DNA of 64,000 bases from NCBI RefSeq assembly GCF_014250475.1, contig NZ_CP060204.1, forward strand, positions 1,873,001 through 1,937,000, given 5' to 3'. Shown piece after piece: positions 27,621 to 37,111 of the stretch. A program made the translations under genes and the position numbers. The notes beneath the pieces are model-generated. The model ran no database searches, was not told where the DNA came from, and saw nothing but the letters and a program-made list of their open reading frames with translations. The stretch is from Selenomonas timonae (lineage in GTDB: Bacteria; Bacillota; Negativicutes; Selenomonadales; Selenomonadaceae). Position 1 is the first letter of the stretch; each line of letters begins with the position of its first letter.

Positions 27621-28247
27621 ATGTTTAATTTCAAACAGAAGGATGACGAATTCTTCGACTTATTCCTTGAGAGTGCAAAATTCTTCCATGCAGGCGCATT
27701 GGTGCTGGATGATGTTATGAAGGATTACACTACAGCAAGCAAGAAAGTGGAAGAAATCAATCGCATTGAGCATGAAGCAGATGCCATTAATGACCGCATC
27801 ATCGATAAGCTGAATCTCACGTTTATTACCCCGATTGATCGTGAAGACATATACGCGTTGGCAAACGATCTGGACGATGGTGTCGACCTCCTGCAAGGGA
27901 TTTTGCAGCGCTATGATATGTACCGAATGGGGAAGCCCATGCCGGGTGCAATCAACCTAACGAAGCTCCTTCTCTCTTCTACAGAAGAGGTCGTTCGTGC
28001 AGTGTCCTATCTCGAAAATATTCGAAAAAACCAAGTCCAAATACTGGATGCGTCCCACAAAATCGAACGCTATGAAAGCGAGGGGGATCTCATCTATCGG
28101 AGTGAGGTTGCCTACCTTTTTGAAAATGAAAAAGACCCCATCGAACTGATTCGATGGAAAGATGTCTTGGAGCAGTTGGAGGATACGCTGGATCATTGTG
28201 AACTCATTGCGGATATGCTGCGGGGAGTGGTAATGAAATATGCCTGA
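27621..28247 (+). CDS. DUF47 family PhoU-like protein, partner of the phosphate transporter
   Basis: All-helical PhoU-related protein (208 residues) that usually accompanies PiT transporters and is thought to modulate them. The sequence shows the DUF47 pattern: DDEFFDLFLESAKFFHAGA near the start, KVEEINRIEHEADAINDRII, FITPIDREDIYALANDLDDGVD, and the C-terminal RWKDVLEQLEDTLDHCELIADML. A GGGAGG ribosome site precedes ATG 27621. It overlaps pit by eight bases. Confidence 0.9.
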   Translation: MFNFKQKDDEFFDLFLESAKFFHAGALVLDDVMKDYTTASKKVEEINRIEHEADAINDRIIDKLNLTFITPIDREDIYALANDLDDGVDLLQGILQRYDMYRMGKPMPGAINLTKLLLSSTEEVVRAVSYLENIRKNQVQILDASHKIERYESEGDLIYRSEVAYLFENEKDPIELIRWKDVLEQLEDTLDHCELIADMLRGVVMKYA

Positions 28248-29238
28248 TTTCCAGCTCTTGATTTTTTTGGTTATACTCTTAGCGCTCATATTTGATTTCA
28301 TCAACGGCTTTCACGATACTGCAAATGCGATTGCTACTTCCGTTTCTACCCGCGCCATCCATCCGCAGCATGCAATCATCATGGCTGCCGTACTCAACTT
28401 CTTCGGTGCTATGTATAGTACGGGGGTTGCAAAGACCATTGGTTCCGATATTGTCAAATCGGCTTCCCATGTAGATGAACACGTTTTGATTGCAGCGCTC
28501 TTCGGCTCTATTATCTGGAATATTATTACATGGAGATTTGGCATACCGTCCAGCAGTTCCCATGCCCTGATTGGCGGCCTGATCGGAGCGGTCATGATGT
28601 CTGCCTCCGGTGCTGATGGATTGAACTTTTATGGGATTGGCAAAATCATCCTGTCTCTGATTCTTTCCCCACTTGTCGGAATGGCATTGGGATGCGTCAT
28701 TATGTTGCTGTTATTCCGCTTTTTTGGTCGTTTTCGACCTACGGCGATTAACGGTAAATTTAAGAAAATGCAAATTTTAACAGCAGCAACCATGGCGTTT
28801 TCACACGGCTCCAACGATGCGCAGAAATCAATGGGTATTATTACATTGGCGCTCCTTGCTGGCGGATATATTGATGTCTTTGAAGTTCCGACCTATGTCA
28901 AGGTACTCGCAGCCACTGCTATGGCCTGTGGAACGGCGGTAGGCGGCTGGCGTATCATCAAGACAATTGGCGGAAAAATATTTAAGCTCCAGCCGATTTC
29001 TGGATTTGCGGCAGACCTCAATTCTTCCATCATCATATTCGGTGCAACCCTTTTGCATCTCCCGGTCAGCACCACACATGTTGTTTCCGGCTCGATCATG
29101 GGGGTTGGTGCGGCAAAGCGCATCAACGCTGTCCGTTGGGGCGTAGCGCAGCAAATGGTTGTCGCTTGGGTGATGACGATTCCCTGCACTGCGGTTATGG
29201 GAGCAATTACATATCATTTTGTTCTGTTATTCATATAA
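28240..29238 (+). CDS. pit: PiT-family inorganic phosphate transporter
   Basis: Low-affinity, cation-coupled phosphate permease. The two inverted family signatures are present: FDFINGFHDTANAIATSVST near the N-terminus and AFSHGSNDAQKSMGIITLAL in the second half, together with around ten hydrophobic segments. 332 residues, in the size range of bacterial PiT. Translationally coupled to DUF47, the common pairing, and followed by a strong terminator. Confidence 0.93.
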   Translation: MPDFQLLIFLVILLALIFDFINGFHDTANAIATSVSTRAIHPQHAIIMAAVLNFFGAMYSTGVAKTIGSDIVKSASHVDEHVLIAALFGSIIWNIITWRFGIPSSSSHALIGGLIGAVMMSASGADGLNFYGIGKIILSLILSPLVGMALGCVIMLLLFRFFGRFRPTAINGKFKKMQILTAATMAFSHGSNDAQKSMGIITLALLAGGYIDVFEVPTYVKVLAATAMACGTAVGGWRIIKTIGGKIFKLQPISGFAADLNSSIIIFGATLLHLPVSTTHVVSGSIMGVGAAKRINAVRWGVAQQMVVAWVMTIPCTAVMGAITYHFVLLFI

Positions 29239-29249
29239 TATGAATTTGA

Positions 29250-29285
29250 AAAATCCTGCTCTGCCAATGAGCAGGATTTTTATAT
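29250..29285. terminator. Terminator after pit
   Basis: AAAATCCTGCTC (29250-29261) and GAGCAGGATTTT (29269-29280) form a perfect stem with a seven-base loop and a T-rich tail. Confidence 0.85.
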
Positions 29286-29310
29286 AAAGAGAAAGAAAAG
29301 GGGATTCATC

Positions 29311-30927
29311 ATGGAAAAAAGATTGATTCAAATGGCTGAAAAAGCACAGGGGGACTATTCCAGTCCGATCGTTGCAGTAAAGCTCAATGGTGAAGTGCGT
29401 GATATTCAAACGCCATTCTCCGAAAGCGATACCATAAGTTTTATTGAACTTAATTCATCACTGGGATGGAAGATTTATCGGCGCTCTGTACTTTTTCTAT
29501 TAATTGCTGCAGTAAGCAAAATAGAAAAAAATGCCGAGGTTATTGCAAAGTTTACGGTAAACAAAGGTCTCTATTGTGAGATCAAGCTTCCCGGCAGGGA
29601 GATTGATCCTGCGTTTATTGCAAAAGTGGATCGCACCATGCGCGCAATGATCTCAGAGAATATTCCCATTATCAAGCATAGTATTCAACGAACAGAAGCG
29701 ATTGAACGCTTTCAAAAACTAGGCCAATCAGGTAAAGTAAATCTGCTCTCCGAACTCTCCCAGGATATCATCAGCATATATACCTGCGAGGAATATACTG
29801 ATTATCTATATGGCCCTATGCTTTATGAAACAAAGTATCTGGATCGTTTCGAGCTGGACCATGAGCCCTTTGGTGTCCTGATCCGAACACCGGATGAGAG
29901 AACGCATGGGCAGATCAGAAAGCGTGTCAGTCAGCCTAAGTTTGGCTCAATCCTTGCAGAATCTAAAGCATGGGCTGATATTTTGGACTGTCGCTTTATC
30001 TCTGATCTGAATCGCATCAATAGGGAGCAAGCCATTGGTGAGCTGATCCGAATCTCGGAAGGGCTGCAGGAAAAACGAATTGCCCAGATTGCAGATCATA
30101 TTGCTTCCAATCGTGAAGATGTTCGTCTGATCCTGATTGCGGGTCCCTCCTCATCCGGAAAGACTTCCTTTGCGCAGCGACTTCGCATTCAGCTGCGTGT
30201 CAACGGTCTTCGTCCAGTGATGATCTCTCTGGATGATTATTTCCTCAACCGCGAGGATACACCGCTCAACGAAAAGGGACTGTATGACTATGAGTCCCTT
30301 GATGCCCTTGATACGAAGCTGTTTAATCAGGATATGCTTGCGCTTCTGGCAGGGCAGGAAGTACAGATTCCACGGTATAATTTTATTACTGGCATGCGCG
30401 AATGGAAGGAAGATGCATTCCTCTCCATTCACAGCGATCAGCCTATCATTATCGAAGGAATTCACGGACTCAATGAATATCTAACAAAGGATATCCCGCG
30501 CAAGAACAAGTATAAGATCTATATCAGCGCATTGACCCAGCTGAACATCGATGCACACAATCGAATTCCGACGACAGAGGTGCGTTTTCTGCGGCGTCTT
30601 GTACGCGACTATCAATTCCGCGGTGCAAAAGCACTCAAGAGTATTCGTCAATGGCCTGATGTCAGAGATGGAGAAGAGAAGTACATCTTTCCATTTCAGG
30701 AGGATGCAGATGTCTTGTTCAATTCTGCACTGATTTATGAAATCGGCGTCTTGAAGAAATATGCTGTACCGCTTTTGGAAGAGATTGAGCGTGGGGAAGA
30801 GGGGTATACCGAAGCACGGCTGATCCTTCGTTTTCTGCAATACGTCAATGAAATCTCCGCCATTGACGATATCCCAAACAACTCCATCCTCAGAGAATTT
30901 ATCGGTAAATCGGTATTCTTTTCATAA
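29311..30927 (+). CDS. Nucleoside kinase with threonyl-tRNA-synthetase-like N-terminus
   Basis: A 538-residue fusion: an N-terminal TGS-like region (about 18-50, VAVKLNGEVRDIQTPFSESD) and a ThrRS editing-like region, then a uridine kinase/phosphoribulokinase-type P-loop domain with GPSSSGKT at 278-285 and the LDDYFLNREDTPLNEKG lid segment. Proteins with this layout in Firmicutes and Thermotogae are annotated as uridine-type kinases. The role of the tRNA-synthetase-like part is not known. AAAGGGG precedes ATG 29311. Monocistronic between two terminators. Confidence 0.85.
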   Translation: MEKRLIQMAEKAQGDYSSPIVAVKLNGEVRDIQTPFSESDTISFIELNSSLGWKIYRRSVLFLLIAAVSKIEKNAEVIAKFTVNKGLYCEIKLPGREIDPAFIAKVDRTMRAMISENIPIIKHSIQRTEAIERFQKLGQSGKVNLLSELSQDIISIYTCEEYTDYLYGPMLYETKYLDRFELDHEPFGVLIRTPDERTHGQIRKRVSQPKFGSILAESKAWADILDCRFISDLNRINREQAIGELIRISEGLQEKRIAQIADHIASNREDVRLILIAGPSSSGKTSFAQRLRIQLRVNGLRPVMISLDDYFLNREDTPLNEKGLYDYESLDALDTKLFNQDMLALLAGQEVQIPRYNFITGMREWKEDAFLSIHSDQPIIIEGIHGLNEYLTKDIPRKNKYKIYISALTQLNIDAHNRIPTTEVRFLRRLVRDYQFRGAKALKSIRQWPDVRDGEEKYIFPFQEDADVLFNSALIYEIGVLKKYAVPLLEEIERGEEGYTEARLILRFLQYVNEISAIDDIPNNSILREFIGKSVFFS

Positions 30928-30943
30928 CATCTCTATAGATATC

Positions 30944-30983
30944 AAAAAAGCTAGGGCTTCTTTGATGAAACCCTAGCTTTTTT
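30944..30983. terminator. Bidirectional terminator between the kinase and the carboxyltransferase gene
   Basis: AAAAAAGCTAGGG (30944-30956) pairs with CCCTAGCTTTTTT (30971-30983), giving T-runs on both strands for converging genes. Confidence 0.88.
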
Positions 30984-31001
30984 AGTGCAATCTTCTGCGT
31001 A

Positions 31002-32390
31002 TTACTCTTTGACGTAGGCCGTGATCGGCTTGTAGTGCTTCTGGAAGAACTCCTCTGCAACCTGCGGGAAGAGCGCGTAGGAGAGGACATCCTCATCCGA
31101 CGGATTGATATAGCCCTTGTTCTTGAGCTCCTCCTTGAACTCCGCAAACGTCGTTGCCTTTGCATCCTCGATGGAGCAGTCCTCAATGATGTCCTCGGGC
31201 GCAATGTGGAGGGTATCCGTCAAGAACTTGCGGTCAACCTCGACCGGCGTTCTGCCAAACTTGCCACGTGCGAGATCCTTGAACTCGTTCGGAACCATCT
31301 TGTAGCGCTCGCCGCTCATGACATTGAAGGTTGCCATCGTGCCGACGATCTGAGAGGACGGCGTAACGAGCGGGGGATAACCGACATCTTTGCGCACGCG
31401 CGGCATTTCGTCGAGCAGATCCTGATACTTGTCCTCCATACCGGCTTCCTTGAGCTGGTTCGCGAGATTGGAAAGCATTCCGCCTGGAATCTGGAAGTCC
31501 AGAACATTCGGGTTGACATCGAAATAACCCTTGAGGTTGAAGGTCTTGATGAGATCCTGCTTGACCCCGAGGAAGTACTTGGAAATCGGTGTCATCGCCT
31601 GACGGTCGAGCCCTGTATCGCGCTCCTCTCCTTCGAGCATAGCAACCATGGTCTCCGTGCACGGCTGCGAGGTGTCGCTGGAGAAGGGAGCGAGAGCTGT
31701 GTCGATGATGTCGACGCCAGCTTCGATCGCTTTCAGATAGGTTGCATGACCGAATCCAGAGGTGCAGTGCGTATGAAGATCAATGGGAATCTTTACCGCA
31801 GCCTTGAGCTTCTTAACAAGATCCTCTGCCACGTACGGCTTCAAAAGGCCTGACATATCCTTGATACAGACGGAATGACAGCCCATTTTCTCGAGTTCAA
31901 CAGCCAGCTCGACAAAGCTCTCATTCGTGTGAACAGGGCTGATTGTATAGACCAGACAGCCTTGAACATGCGGCTTCTCAGGGCACTTGAGTGCCGCGTC
32001 AATCGCAACTTTGAGGTTGCGAATGTCATTGAGAGCATCAAAAATACGGAATACACCAATGCCATGCTCCGACGCCTTCTGGACGAACTTTTCCACGACA
32101 TCATTGGAGTAATGATTATAACCAAGCAGGTTCTGACCACGGAGAAGCATTTGGATCGGAGTTTTGAGATTCTTCTTCAAAATATCCAAGCGCTCCCACG
32201 GATCTTCATCAAGGAAGCGCAGGCAGCTATCAAACGTAGCACCGCCCCATGCTTCAAGAGAATTGTAGCCAATGGCATCAAGTGCCGCAAGCTGCGGAAG
32301 CATATCCGAAATTCTCATGCGGGTTGCCAGCAGTGACTGGTGACCATCACGGAGGACAGTCTCAGTGATTTTGACCGGATTCTTTGCCAT
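31002..32390 (-). CDS. Carboxyltransferase subunit (oxaloacetate decarboxylase alpha / pyruvate carboxylase subunit B type)
   Basis: TIM-barrel carboxyltransferase that moves CO2 between biotin and oxaloacetate/pyruvate. The 461 residues have TETVLRDGHQSLLATRMR (metal-ligand Asp15), the Lys in VCIKDMSGLL, which is carboxylated in the family, and the metal-binding His pair in DLHTHCTSGFG. They include the conserved C-terminal PYC/OADA region but not a biotin-carrier domain (no MKM motif), so the biotin protein must be separate. In Negativicutes such subunits serve propionate-forming pathways. The promoter is near consensus, suggesting high expression. Confidence 0.9.
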   Translation of the reverse strand: MAKNPVKITETVLRDGHQSLLATRMRISDMLPQLAALDAIGYNSLEAWGGATFDSCLRFLDEDPWERLDILKKNLKTPIQMLLRGQNLLGYNHYSNDVVEKFVQKASEHGIGVFRIFDALNDIRNLKVAIDAALKCPEKPHVQGCLVYTISPVHTNESFVELAVELEKMGCHSVCIKDMSGLLKPYVAEDLVKKLKAAVKIPIDLHTHCTSGFGHATYLKAIEAGVDIIDTALAPFSSDTSQPCTETMVAMLEGEERDTGLDRQAMTPISKYFLGVKQDLIKTFNLKGYFDVNPNVLDFQIPGGMLSNLANQLKEAGMEDKYQDLLDEMPRVRKDVGYPPLVTPSSQIVGTMATFNVMSGERYKMVPNEFKDLARGKFGRTPVEVDRKFLTDTLHIAPEDIIEDCSIEDAKATTFAEFKEELKNKGYINPSDEDVLSYALFPQVAEEFFQKHYKPITAYVKE

Positions 32391-32449
32391 AAAAGAACAC
32401 TCTCCTTGATTAAATAGTATAATCAAAAATTATATAACCCAATATCTAA

Positions 32450-32478
32450 ATTATAGAATCAAATTGCGTTATTGTCAA
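32450..32478 (-). promoter_or_regulatory. Consensus promoter of the carboxyltransferase gene
   Basis: On the minus strand: a perfect -35 TTGACA (32473-32478), a 17-base spacer and a perfect -10 TATAAT (32450-32455). It is the only promoter in the window matching both hexamers exactly. Confidence 0.88.
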
Positions 32479-32532
32479 TGACAAGTTATAAAATTCACAT
32501 ATTTTTAGATGTCGCTTTCCGCTAAATTTTAC

Positions 32533-32582
32533 CCCTCCCTCCAACTATCCATAATTACCATTATGGATAGTTGGAGGGAGGG
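32533..32582. repeat. Perfect 22-bp inverted repeat downstream of hisIE
   Basis: Arms 32533-32554 and 32561-32582 are exact complements around the six-base loop TTACCA. The outer part is CCCTCCCTCC and its complement. It lies 12 bases after the hisIE stop. Neither strand has a proper T-run after the stem (TAAAATTT on the minus strand), so it is not a textbook terminator, though it could end or protect the his mRNA. It may also be a copy of a palindromic repeat family. Confidence 0.75.
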
Positions 32583-32593
32583 AACGGGAAAAA

Positions 32594-33298
32594 TTACATA
32601 TCCGGACGTACCCCTGTTTTTCCTGCGAACTTGTGATAGTTCCCGCCGTTGTGTCTGCGCTTCAATTCTTCGAGCAGATCCTCCGGTGTCATGTTGTGAT
32701 ATGCGAGCAGTACCAGACAGTGATACCAGAGATCACCCATCTCATACAGTACATCCTCGCGGATATTGTTTTTGGATGCAATGATGGTCTCTGCCGTCTC
32801 TTCGCCGAGCTTTTTCAAAATCTTGTCCTGTCCCTTATCGAAGAGATAGTTCGTATAGGAGCCTTCGACCGGATGCAGTCTGCGGCTCTGAATCACTTGG
32901 TAGAGATCAGACAGGATCTCTGTCAGGGACATTTCATCCTCCGGCACAATCGGAACGATGCTGTTTTCGTCTGTACGATAGAGTTTGCGTCCGCTGAAGC
33001 ACGAATACGTCCCCGTATGGCAGGACACACCTGTCTGCTTTACACGCAGCAAAATCGTATCGCCGTCGCAGTCATACGCGATCTCCTGCACACGCTGAAC
33101 ATTTCCTGATGTCTCGCCCTTTTTCCACAGTTTATTGCGGCTGCGGCTGTAGTAATACGCAAAGCCTGTTTCAATCGTTTTCTCAAGAGACTCGCGATTC
33201 ATATATGCGAGCATGAGAACCTGATTATTTTCTTCTTGGACGACCACTGGTACAAGCCCACGCTCGTCAAATTTAATCACAGAGATGTCAATATCCAT
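32594..33298 (-). CDS. hisIE: Bifunctional phosphoribosyl-AMP cyclohydrolase / phosphoribosyl-ATP pyrophosphatase
   Basis: Catalyses steps 2 and 3 of histidine synthesis. HisI domain (about 1-115) with the zinc-site Cys in DCDGD-containing loop and [16 protein letters not shown]. HisE domain (about 130-225) with [25 protein letters not shown] and the [12 protein letters not shown] helix. The last gene of the his operon; its start overlaps the hisF stop by one base. 234 residues, full length. Confidence 0.95.
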   Translation of the reverse strand: MDIDISVIKFDERGLVPVVVQEENNQVLMLAYMNRESLEKTIETGFAYYYSRSRNKLWKKGETSGNVQRVQEIAYDCDGDTILLRVKQTGVSCHTGTYSCFSGRKLYRTDENSIVPIVPEDEMSLTEILSDLYQVIQSRRLHPVEGSYTNYLFDKGQDKILKKLGEETAETIIASKNNIREDVLYEMGDLWYHCLVLLAYHNMTPEDLLEELKRRHNGGNYHKFAGKTGVRPDM

Positions 33299-34065
33299 TA
33301 GAATCGTACCTCCAAACCGCGTGATTTTAGATATGTCTTTACTTCTTTTATGGATAACTTTCCATAGTGAAAGAGTGAGGCTGCCAGTACGGCATCCGCT
33401 TTTCCCTCGGAGAGTACATCATAAAAATGCTCCAATTTACCCGCGCCGCCCGAAGCAATTACGGGTACATTCACACTCTCAGAGACCGCTCGCGTCAGTG
33501 CAATGTCATAGCCATTCTTTGTTCCGTCGGCATCCATACTGGTCAGCAGGATCTCTCCTGCACCAAGCGCGACAACATCCTTCGCCCACGCAATACAGTC
33601 TATCCCTGTAGGCATCCTGCCGCCGTTGATATAGACTTCCCACGAGTCTGCGCCCCTACGACGCGCATCAATCGCAACAACAATGCATTGACTGCCGAAG
33701 CGCAATGCTCCCTCGCGAATGATTTCCGGATGCTTCACCGCCGCTGTATTGACCGAAATCTTATCCGCCCCTGCATTTAGCATACGATGCATATCTTCTG
33801 CACTGCGAATTCCGCCTCCAACAGTAAGCGGGATAAAGACTTTCGAGGCACAGTCGGACACAACCTCAACCATTGTGTTTCGCTCTTCGTTCGAGGCGGT
33901 AATATCCAGAAATACAAGCTCATCCGCGCGCTCCTTATCGTAGCGTTCGGCAAGTTCCGTCGGGCTGCCCGCATCTCTCAGCCCGACAAAGTTTGTGCCC
34001 TTGACAACGCGCCCGTCTTTGACATCAAGGCAAGGGATAATTCGTTTCGCAAAGGTTTTCTTCAA
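33298..34065 (-). CDS. hisF: Imidazole glycerol phosphate synthase, cyclase subunit
   Basis: TIM-barrel subunit that uses ammonia from HisH to form IGP and AICAR from PRFAR. The two phosphate-binding half-barrels are evident. The first is [19 protein letters not shown], with catalytic Asp in CLDVKDG, and the second is [16 protein letters not shown], with catalytic Asp in SMDADGT. 255 residues, full length. Downstream of hisA by 27 bases. Confidence 0.96.
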   Translation of the reverse strand: MKKTFAKRIIPCLDVKDGRVVKGTNFVGLRDAGSPTELAERYDKERADELVFLDITASNEERNTMVEVVSDCASKVFIPLTVGGGIRSAEDMHRMLNAGADKISVNTAAVKHPEIIREGALRFGSQCIVVAIDARRRGADSWEVYINGGRMPTGIDCIAWAKDVVALGAGEILLTSMDADGTKNGYDIALTRAVSESVNVPVIASGGAGKLEHFYDVLSEGKADAVLAASLFHYGKLSIKEVKTYLKSRGLEVRF

Positions 34066-34092
34066 GATGAAACCAATCCTTTCGAAATGCAG

Positions 34093-34815
34093 TCAACGTG
34101 CAGCTGCAATCGCCTCAGACAGCACAAGCGTACCTTCATAGATGGATTTACCGGCAATAACCCCGACAATCCCTTTCGATTCGTACTTCTTCAGTGCATG
34201 GATATCATCCAGCGATCGAACGCCGCCCGATGCGATGATGTCGATGCCTGATTCGGCTGCCAGTTTGGACGTTGCCTCAATGTTTACGCCCGAGAGCGTA
34301 CCATCCCTTGAAATATCGGTATATATAATGGTCTTCAGCCCGAAGGATGCAAGTTTTTTTGCAAGCGCAGCGGCTGTAATCCCACCCGATACGCCCCATC
34401 CATCAATGGCGACAATACCGTCCTTGGCATCAATTCCGACAGCGATACGATCACCATATCGATGACATGCCTCTTTGACAAGATCACGATTCTGCACGGC
34501 AGCAGAGCCAAGAATAACGCGATGTACACCCAATTCCAAGGTCTTCTCAATCGTTTCAAGGCTGCGAATCCCGCCGCCGACCTCGATCGGAATCTGCACG
34601 GCACTGAGAATTTTCTTGATCACATCTGTATTGCGCGGTTTGCCTGCAAGCGCACCGTCCAGATCGACAACATGAAGGAACTCCGCCCCCTCCCGTTCCC
34701 AGCGAAGGGCAGTTTCCTCAGGTCGGTCACTGTATACGGTTTCTTGGGCAAAATCTCCTCGGAGCAGGCGGACACATTTTCCATCACACAGATCAATCGC
34801 GGGAAAAATAATCAT
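34093..34815 (-). CDS. hisA: ProFAR isomerase (HisA)
   Basis: TIM-barrel isomerase of step 4. MIIFPAIDLCDGKCVRLLRGDF places catalytic Asp8 in PAIDL; the second catalytic Asp is in IIYTDISRDGTLSG. GGIRSLE and SGGVRSLDD provide the two phosphate sites. 240 residues, full length. The start overlaps hisH by four bases. Confidence 0.96.
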   Translation of the reverse strand: MIIFPAIDLCDGKCVRLLRGDFAQETVYSDRPEETALRWEREGAEFLHVVDLDGALAGKPRNTDVIKKILSAVQIPIEVGGGIRSLETIEKTLELGVHRVILGSAAVQNRDLVKEACHRYGDRIAVGIDAKDGIVAIDGWGVSGGITAAALAKKLASFGLKTIIYTDISRDGTLSGVNIEATSKLAAESGIDIIASGGVRSLDDIHALKKYESKGIVGVIAGKSIYEGTLVLSEAIAAAR

Positions 34816-35435
34816 GTGCTTCCCTCCTGATGAATAAAATTATGAATGATCTTCAGTCCAATATCCCCCGATTTTTCGGGATGGAATTGCGTCGCCATGA
34901 TATTTCCGGCGGATATGGATGCCGTAATCTCCTCGCCATAGAAGCAGGTTGAGGAAATAATCGCTCGATCCTTCGGCAGCGCGTGATAGCTGTGGACAAA
35001 GTACGCGTAGGAATCCTGCGGAATTCCCGCAAACAAGCCTTTTTCCCTATGGTTTTCGGCGATATTCAAAGCATTCCAGCCCATATGGGGGATTTTTTCA
35101 TGCGGGGCAGCAATTCTGGATACTCTCCCTTGCAGCAGTCCCAGCCCCTCTACGCCCGAGGATTCCTCGCTGCCTTCAAACAGTATTTGAAGTCCTACAC
35201 AGATTCCAAGGAGTGGGATCCCGCGTGCACCCCCCTCCCGAATGGCAGGAATCAATCCCGACGCATTCAACTGCTCCATGCAGTCACCAAAAGCGCCCAC
35301 ACCCGGCAGAACGATTTTGTCCGCAGAGAGAATATCCGAAGGCGTACTGCTGACACGGACGTCTGCCCCTAAAGCAGAAAAGGCTTTCTCTACGCTGAAC
35401 AGATTCCCCGCCCCATAATTTATAATTGTAATCAT
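34812..35435 (-). CDS. hisH: Imidazole glycerol phosphate synthase, glutaminase subunit
   Basis: Class I glutamine amidotransferase feeding ammonia to HisF. Nucleophile Cys in LLGICVGLQILF, oxyanion region PGVGAFGDCM, and His/Glu in TQFHPEKSGDIG. 207 residues, full length. It lies ten bases after hisB and is coupled to hisA. Confidence 0.96.
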   Translation of the reverse strand: MITIINYGAGNLFSVEKAFSALGADVRVSSTPSDILSADKIVLPGVGAFGDCMEQLNASGLIPAIREGGARGIPLLGICVGLQILFEGSEESSGVEGLGLLQGRVSRIAAPHEKIPHMGWNALNIAENHREKGLFAGIPQDSYAYFVHSYHALPKDRAIISSTCFYGEEITASISAGNIMATQFHPEKSGDIGLKIIHNFIHQEGST

Positions 35436-35444
35436 AGGATCACC

Positions 35445-36044
35445 TTACAAAACGCCTTTAGTAGACGGAATCGCATCACCCAGTCGCTCATCTTTCCCCA
35501 CGGCAGTCCGCAGTGCGTGTGCAACGGCCTTAAAGACCGCCTCTACCTTGTGATGTGAATTCGTCCCATATAGGATCTTCACATGAAGTGTGATTCCCGC
35601 GTGAAACGCGAATGCGCGAAGGAACTCCTCCGTCAGCTCCGTATCATATCCGCCGATCATGGGCGCCATGGGTGCATCTCCAGGATCGTAGACGAGGAAT
35701 GGACGTCCGCTGATATCCAGAGCCGCCAGCACAAGAGTCTCGTCCATCGGGAGGTAAAACGATCCATAGCGGGATATGCCGCGCTTGTCTCCAATGGCCT
35801 CGTGGAATGCCTGCCCCATCGTAATTCCGATGTCCTCGATCGAATGATGCCCGTCGACTTCGATGTCCCCATCGCATTTGACATTCAGATCGAATTGCCC
35901 ATGTGAAGCAAACAGCGTGAGCATATGGTCAAAAAAACCGAGGCCCGTATCGATCTCAGATACTCCGCTACCATCCAGATCAATGGAGACTGCGACGTCC
36001 GTTTCCGCTGTCGTGCGATGTATCTCTGCAAACCGTCTGCTCAT
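35445..36044 (-). CDS. hisB: Imidazoleglycerol-phosphate dehydratase
   Basis: Manganese-dependent dehydratase of step 6. The duplicated His-rich metal motifs are both present: DGHHSIEDIGI and NSHHKVEAVFKA, with GFFDHMLTLFASHG before them. 199 residues, a monofunctional enzyme without the histidinol-phosphatase domain, so that phosphatase (HisK/HisJ type) must lie elsewhere. Overlaps hisC by four bases. Confidence 0.96.
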   Translation of the reverse strand: MSRRFAEIHRTTAETDVAVSIDLDGSGVSEIDTGLGFFDHMLTLFASHGQFDLNVKCDGDIEVDGHHSIEDIGITMGQAFHEAIGDKRGISRYGSFYLPMDETLVLAALDISGRPFLVYDPGDAPMAPMIGGYDTELTEEFLRAFAFHAGITLHVKILYGTNSHHKVEAVFKAVAHALRTAVGKDERLGDAIPSTKGVL

Positions 36045-37111
36045 GAATGTCCCTCCACAAAGGCTTTGATGATGCGATGTACCTCGTCATTTTGATCCGC
36101 TCGTCCGATGGAGATGCGCAGCATATTTTCCAGCCCCGGGGCTTTTCCAAAGCTGCGCACGCCGATCCCATATCTGATGAGGTCTTCATTGAGCGCCTCT
36201 GCCTGTGCGTAATGAATCAGGAGAAAATTCGCATGGGACGGATAGACGGTCAAGCCTGTAAGAGCTTGATACTGTTCCTGCATACGTTCACGCTCGGCAC
36301 AGATCATCTGAATCTGCGGCTCAAACTCCGTCCGCATCTGGAACACGGTATCTGCAACGACCAGCGACGGCACATTCATATGATATGGCATGTATGTCTT
36401 CGCAAGCATATCAATCACATCCTCGTGTGCCAACATGTAGCCAACACGGCAGGAGGCAAGTGCGTACGCTTTTGAAAAAGTGCGCGCAACCATCATATGA
36501 GGATATTTTTTTAAAAGTGCTATGACGCTGTGCTCACAGAATTCCGCATACGCCTCATCGACAAGGAGTGCACAGGATATATGCGATGCAATATATTCGA
36601 CTTCCTCCACTGTCAATATCTGCCCCGTTGGATTATTCGGATTGCAGATAACGGCAAGAGATGCCTGGCTTTGATTGACCTGCTGAACAAAGGCCTCCAC
36701 ATCAAGCTGGTAATCAGGTCGCAAAGGAACAGGTACACCTGTGGCATCGGCAGCGGCAGCATAGATCGCATACATGGAAAAGGACGGGCTGGGATATACG
36801 ATCCTATGCTCCTGATTGCCGCCGAACGCATGGAATACCTTCTCTATGATTTCACTGGAACCGTTTCCGATGATGACGTTTTCCCGTCGATATCCATACG
36901 CTTCTCCAATCTGCTCACAGAGCAAATCATATTCTTCGTTTGGATAGCGCGGAAATGCAATGCGTGACAGCCGTGTCATAACGCGGTCTTCAACCAGCGG
37001 CGGCAACCCTATATTAGATTCGTTTGCGTTTACTTTGATGTTCCAATCCTGTTCGCGTGTGTCGTACAGGGGCATATCTGCCAATCCGTCACGGTAGTTC
37101 AGCATCAGCAT
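36041..37111 (-). CDS. hisC: Histidinol-phosphate aminotransferase
   Basis: PLP-dependent aminotransferase of step 7. The PLP-anchoring Lys is in ARTFSKAYALASCRVGY; the cofactor contacts are NPNNPTGQ and LLVDEAYAEF. 356 residues, full length. Its start overlaps the hisD stop by seven bases. Confidence 0.94.
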   Translation of the reverse strand: MLMLNYRDGLADMPLYDTREQDWNIKVNANESNIGLPPLVEDRVMTRLSRIAFPRYPNEEYDLLCEQIGEAYGYRRENVIIGNGSSEIIEKVFHAFGGNQEHRIVYPSPSFSMYAIYAAAADATGVPVPLRPDYQLDVEAFVQQVNQSQASLAVICNPNNPTGQILTVEEVEYIASHISCALLVDEAYAEFCEHSVIALLKKYPHMMVARTFSKAYALASCRVGYMLAHEDVIDMLAKTYMPYHMNVPSLVVADTVFQMRTEFEPQIQMICAERERMQEQYQALTGLTVYPSHANFLLIHYAQAEALNEDLIRYGIGVRSFGKAPGLENMLRISIGRADQNDEVHRIIKAFVEGHS

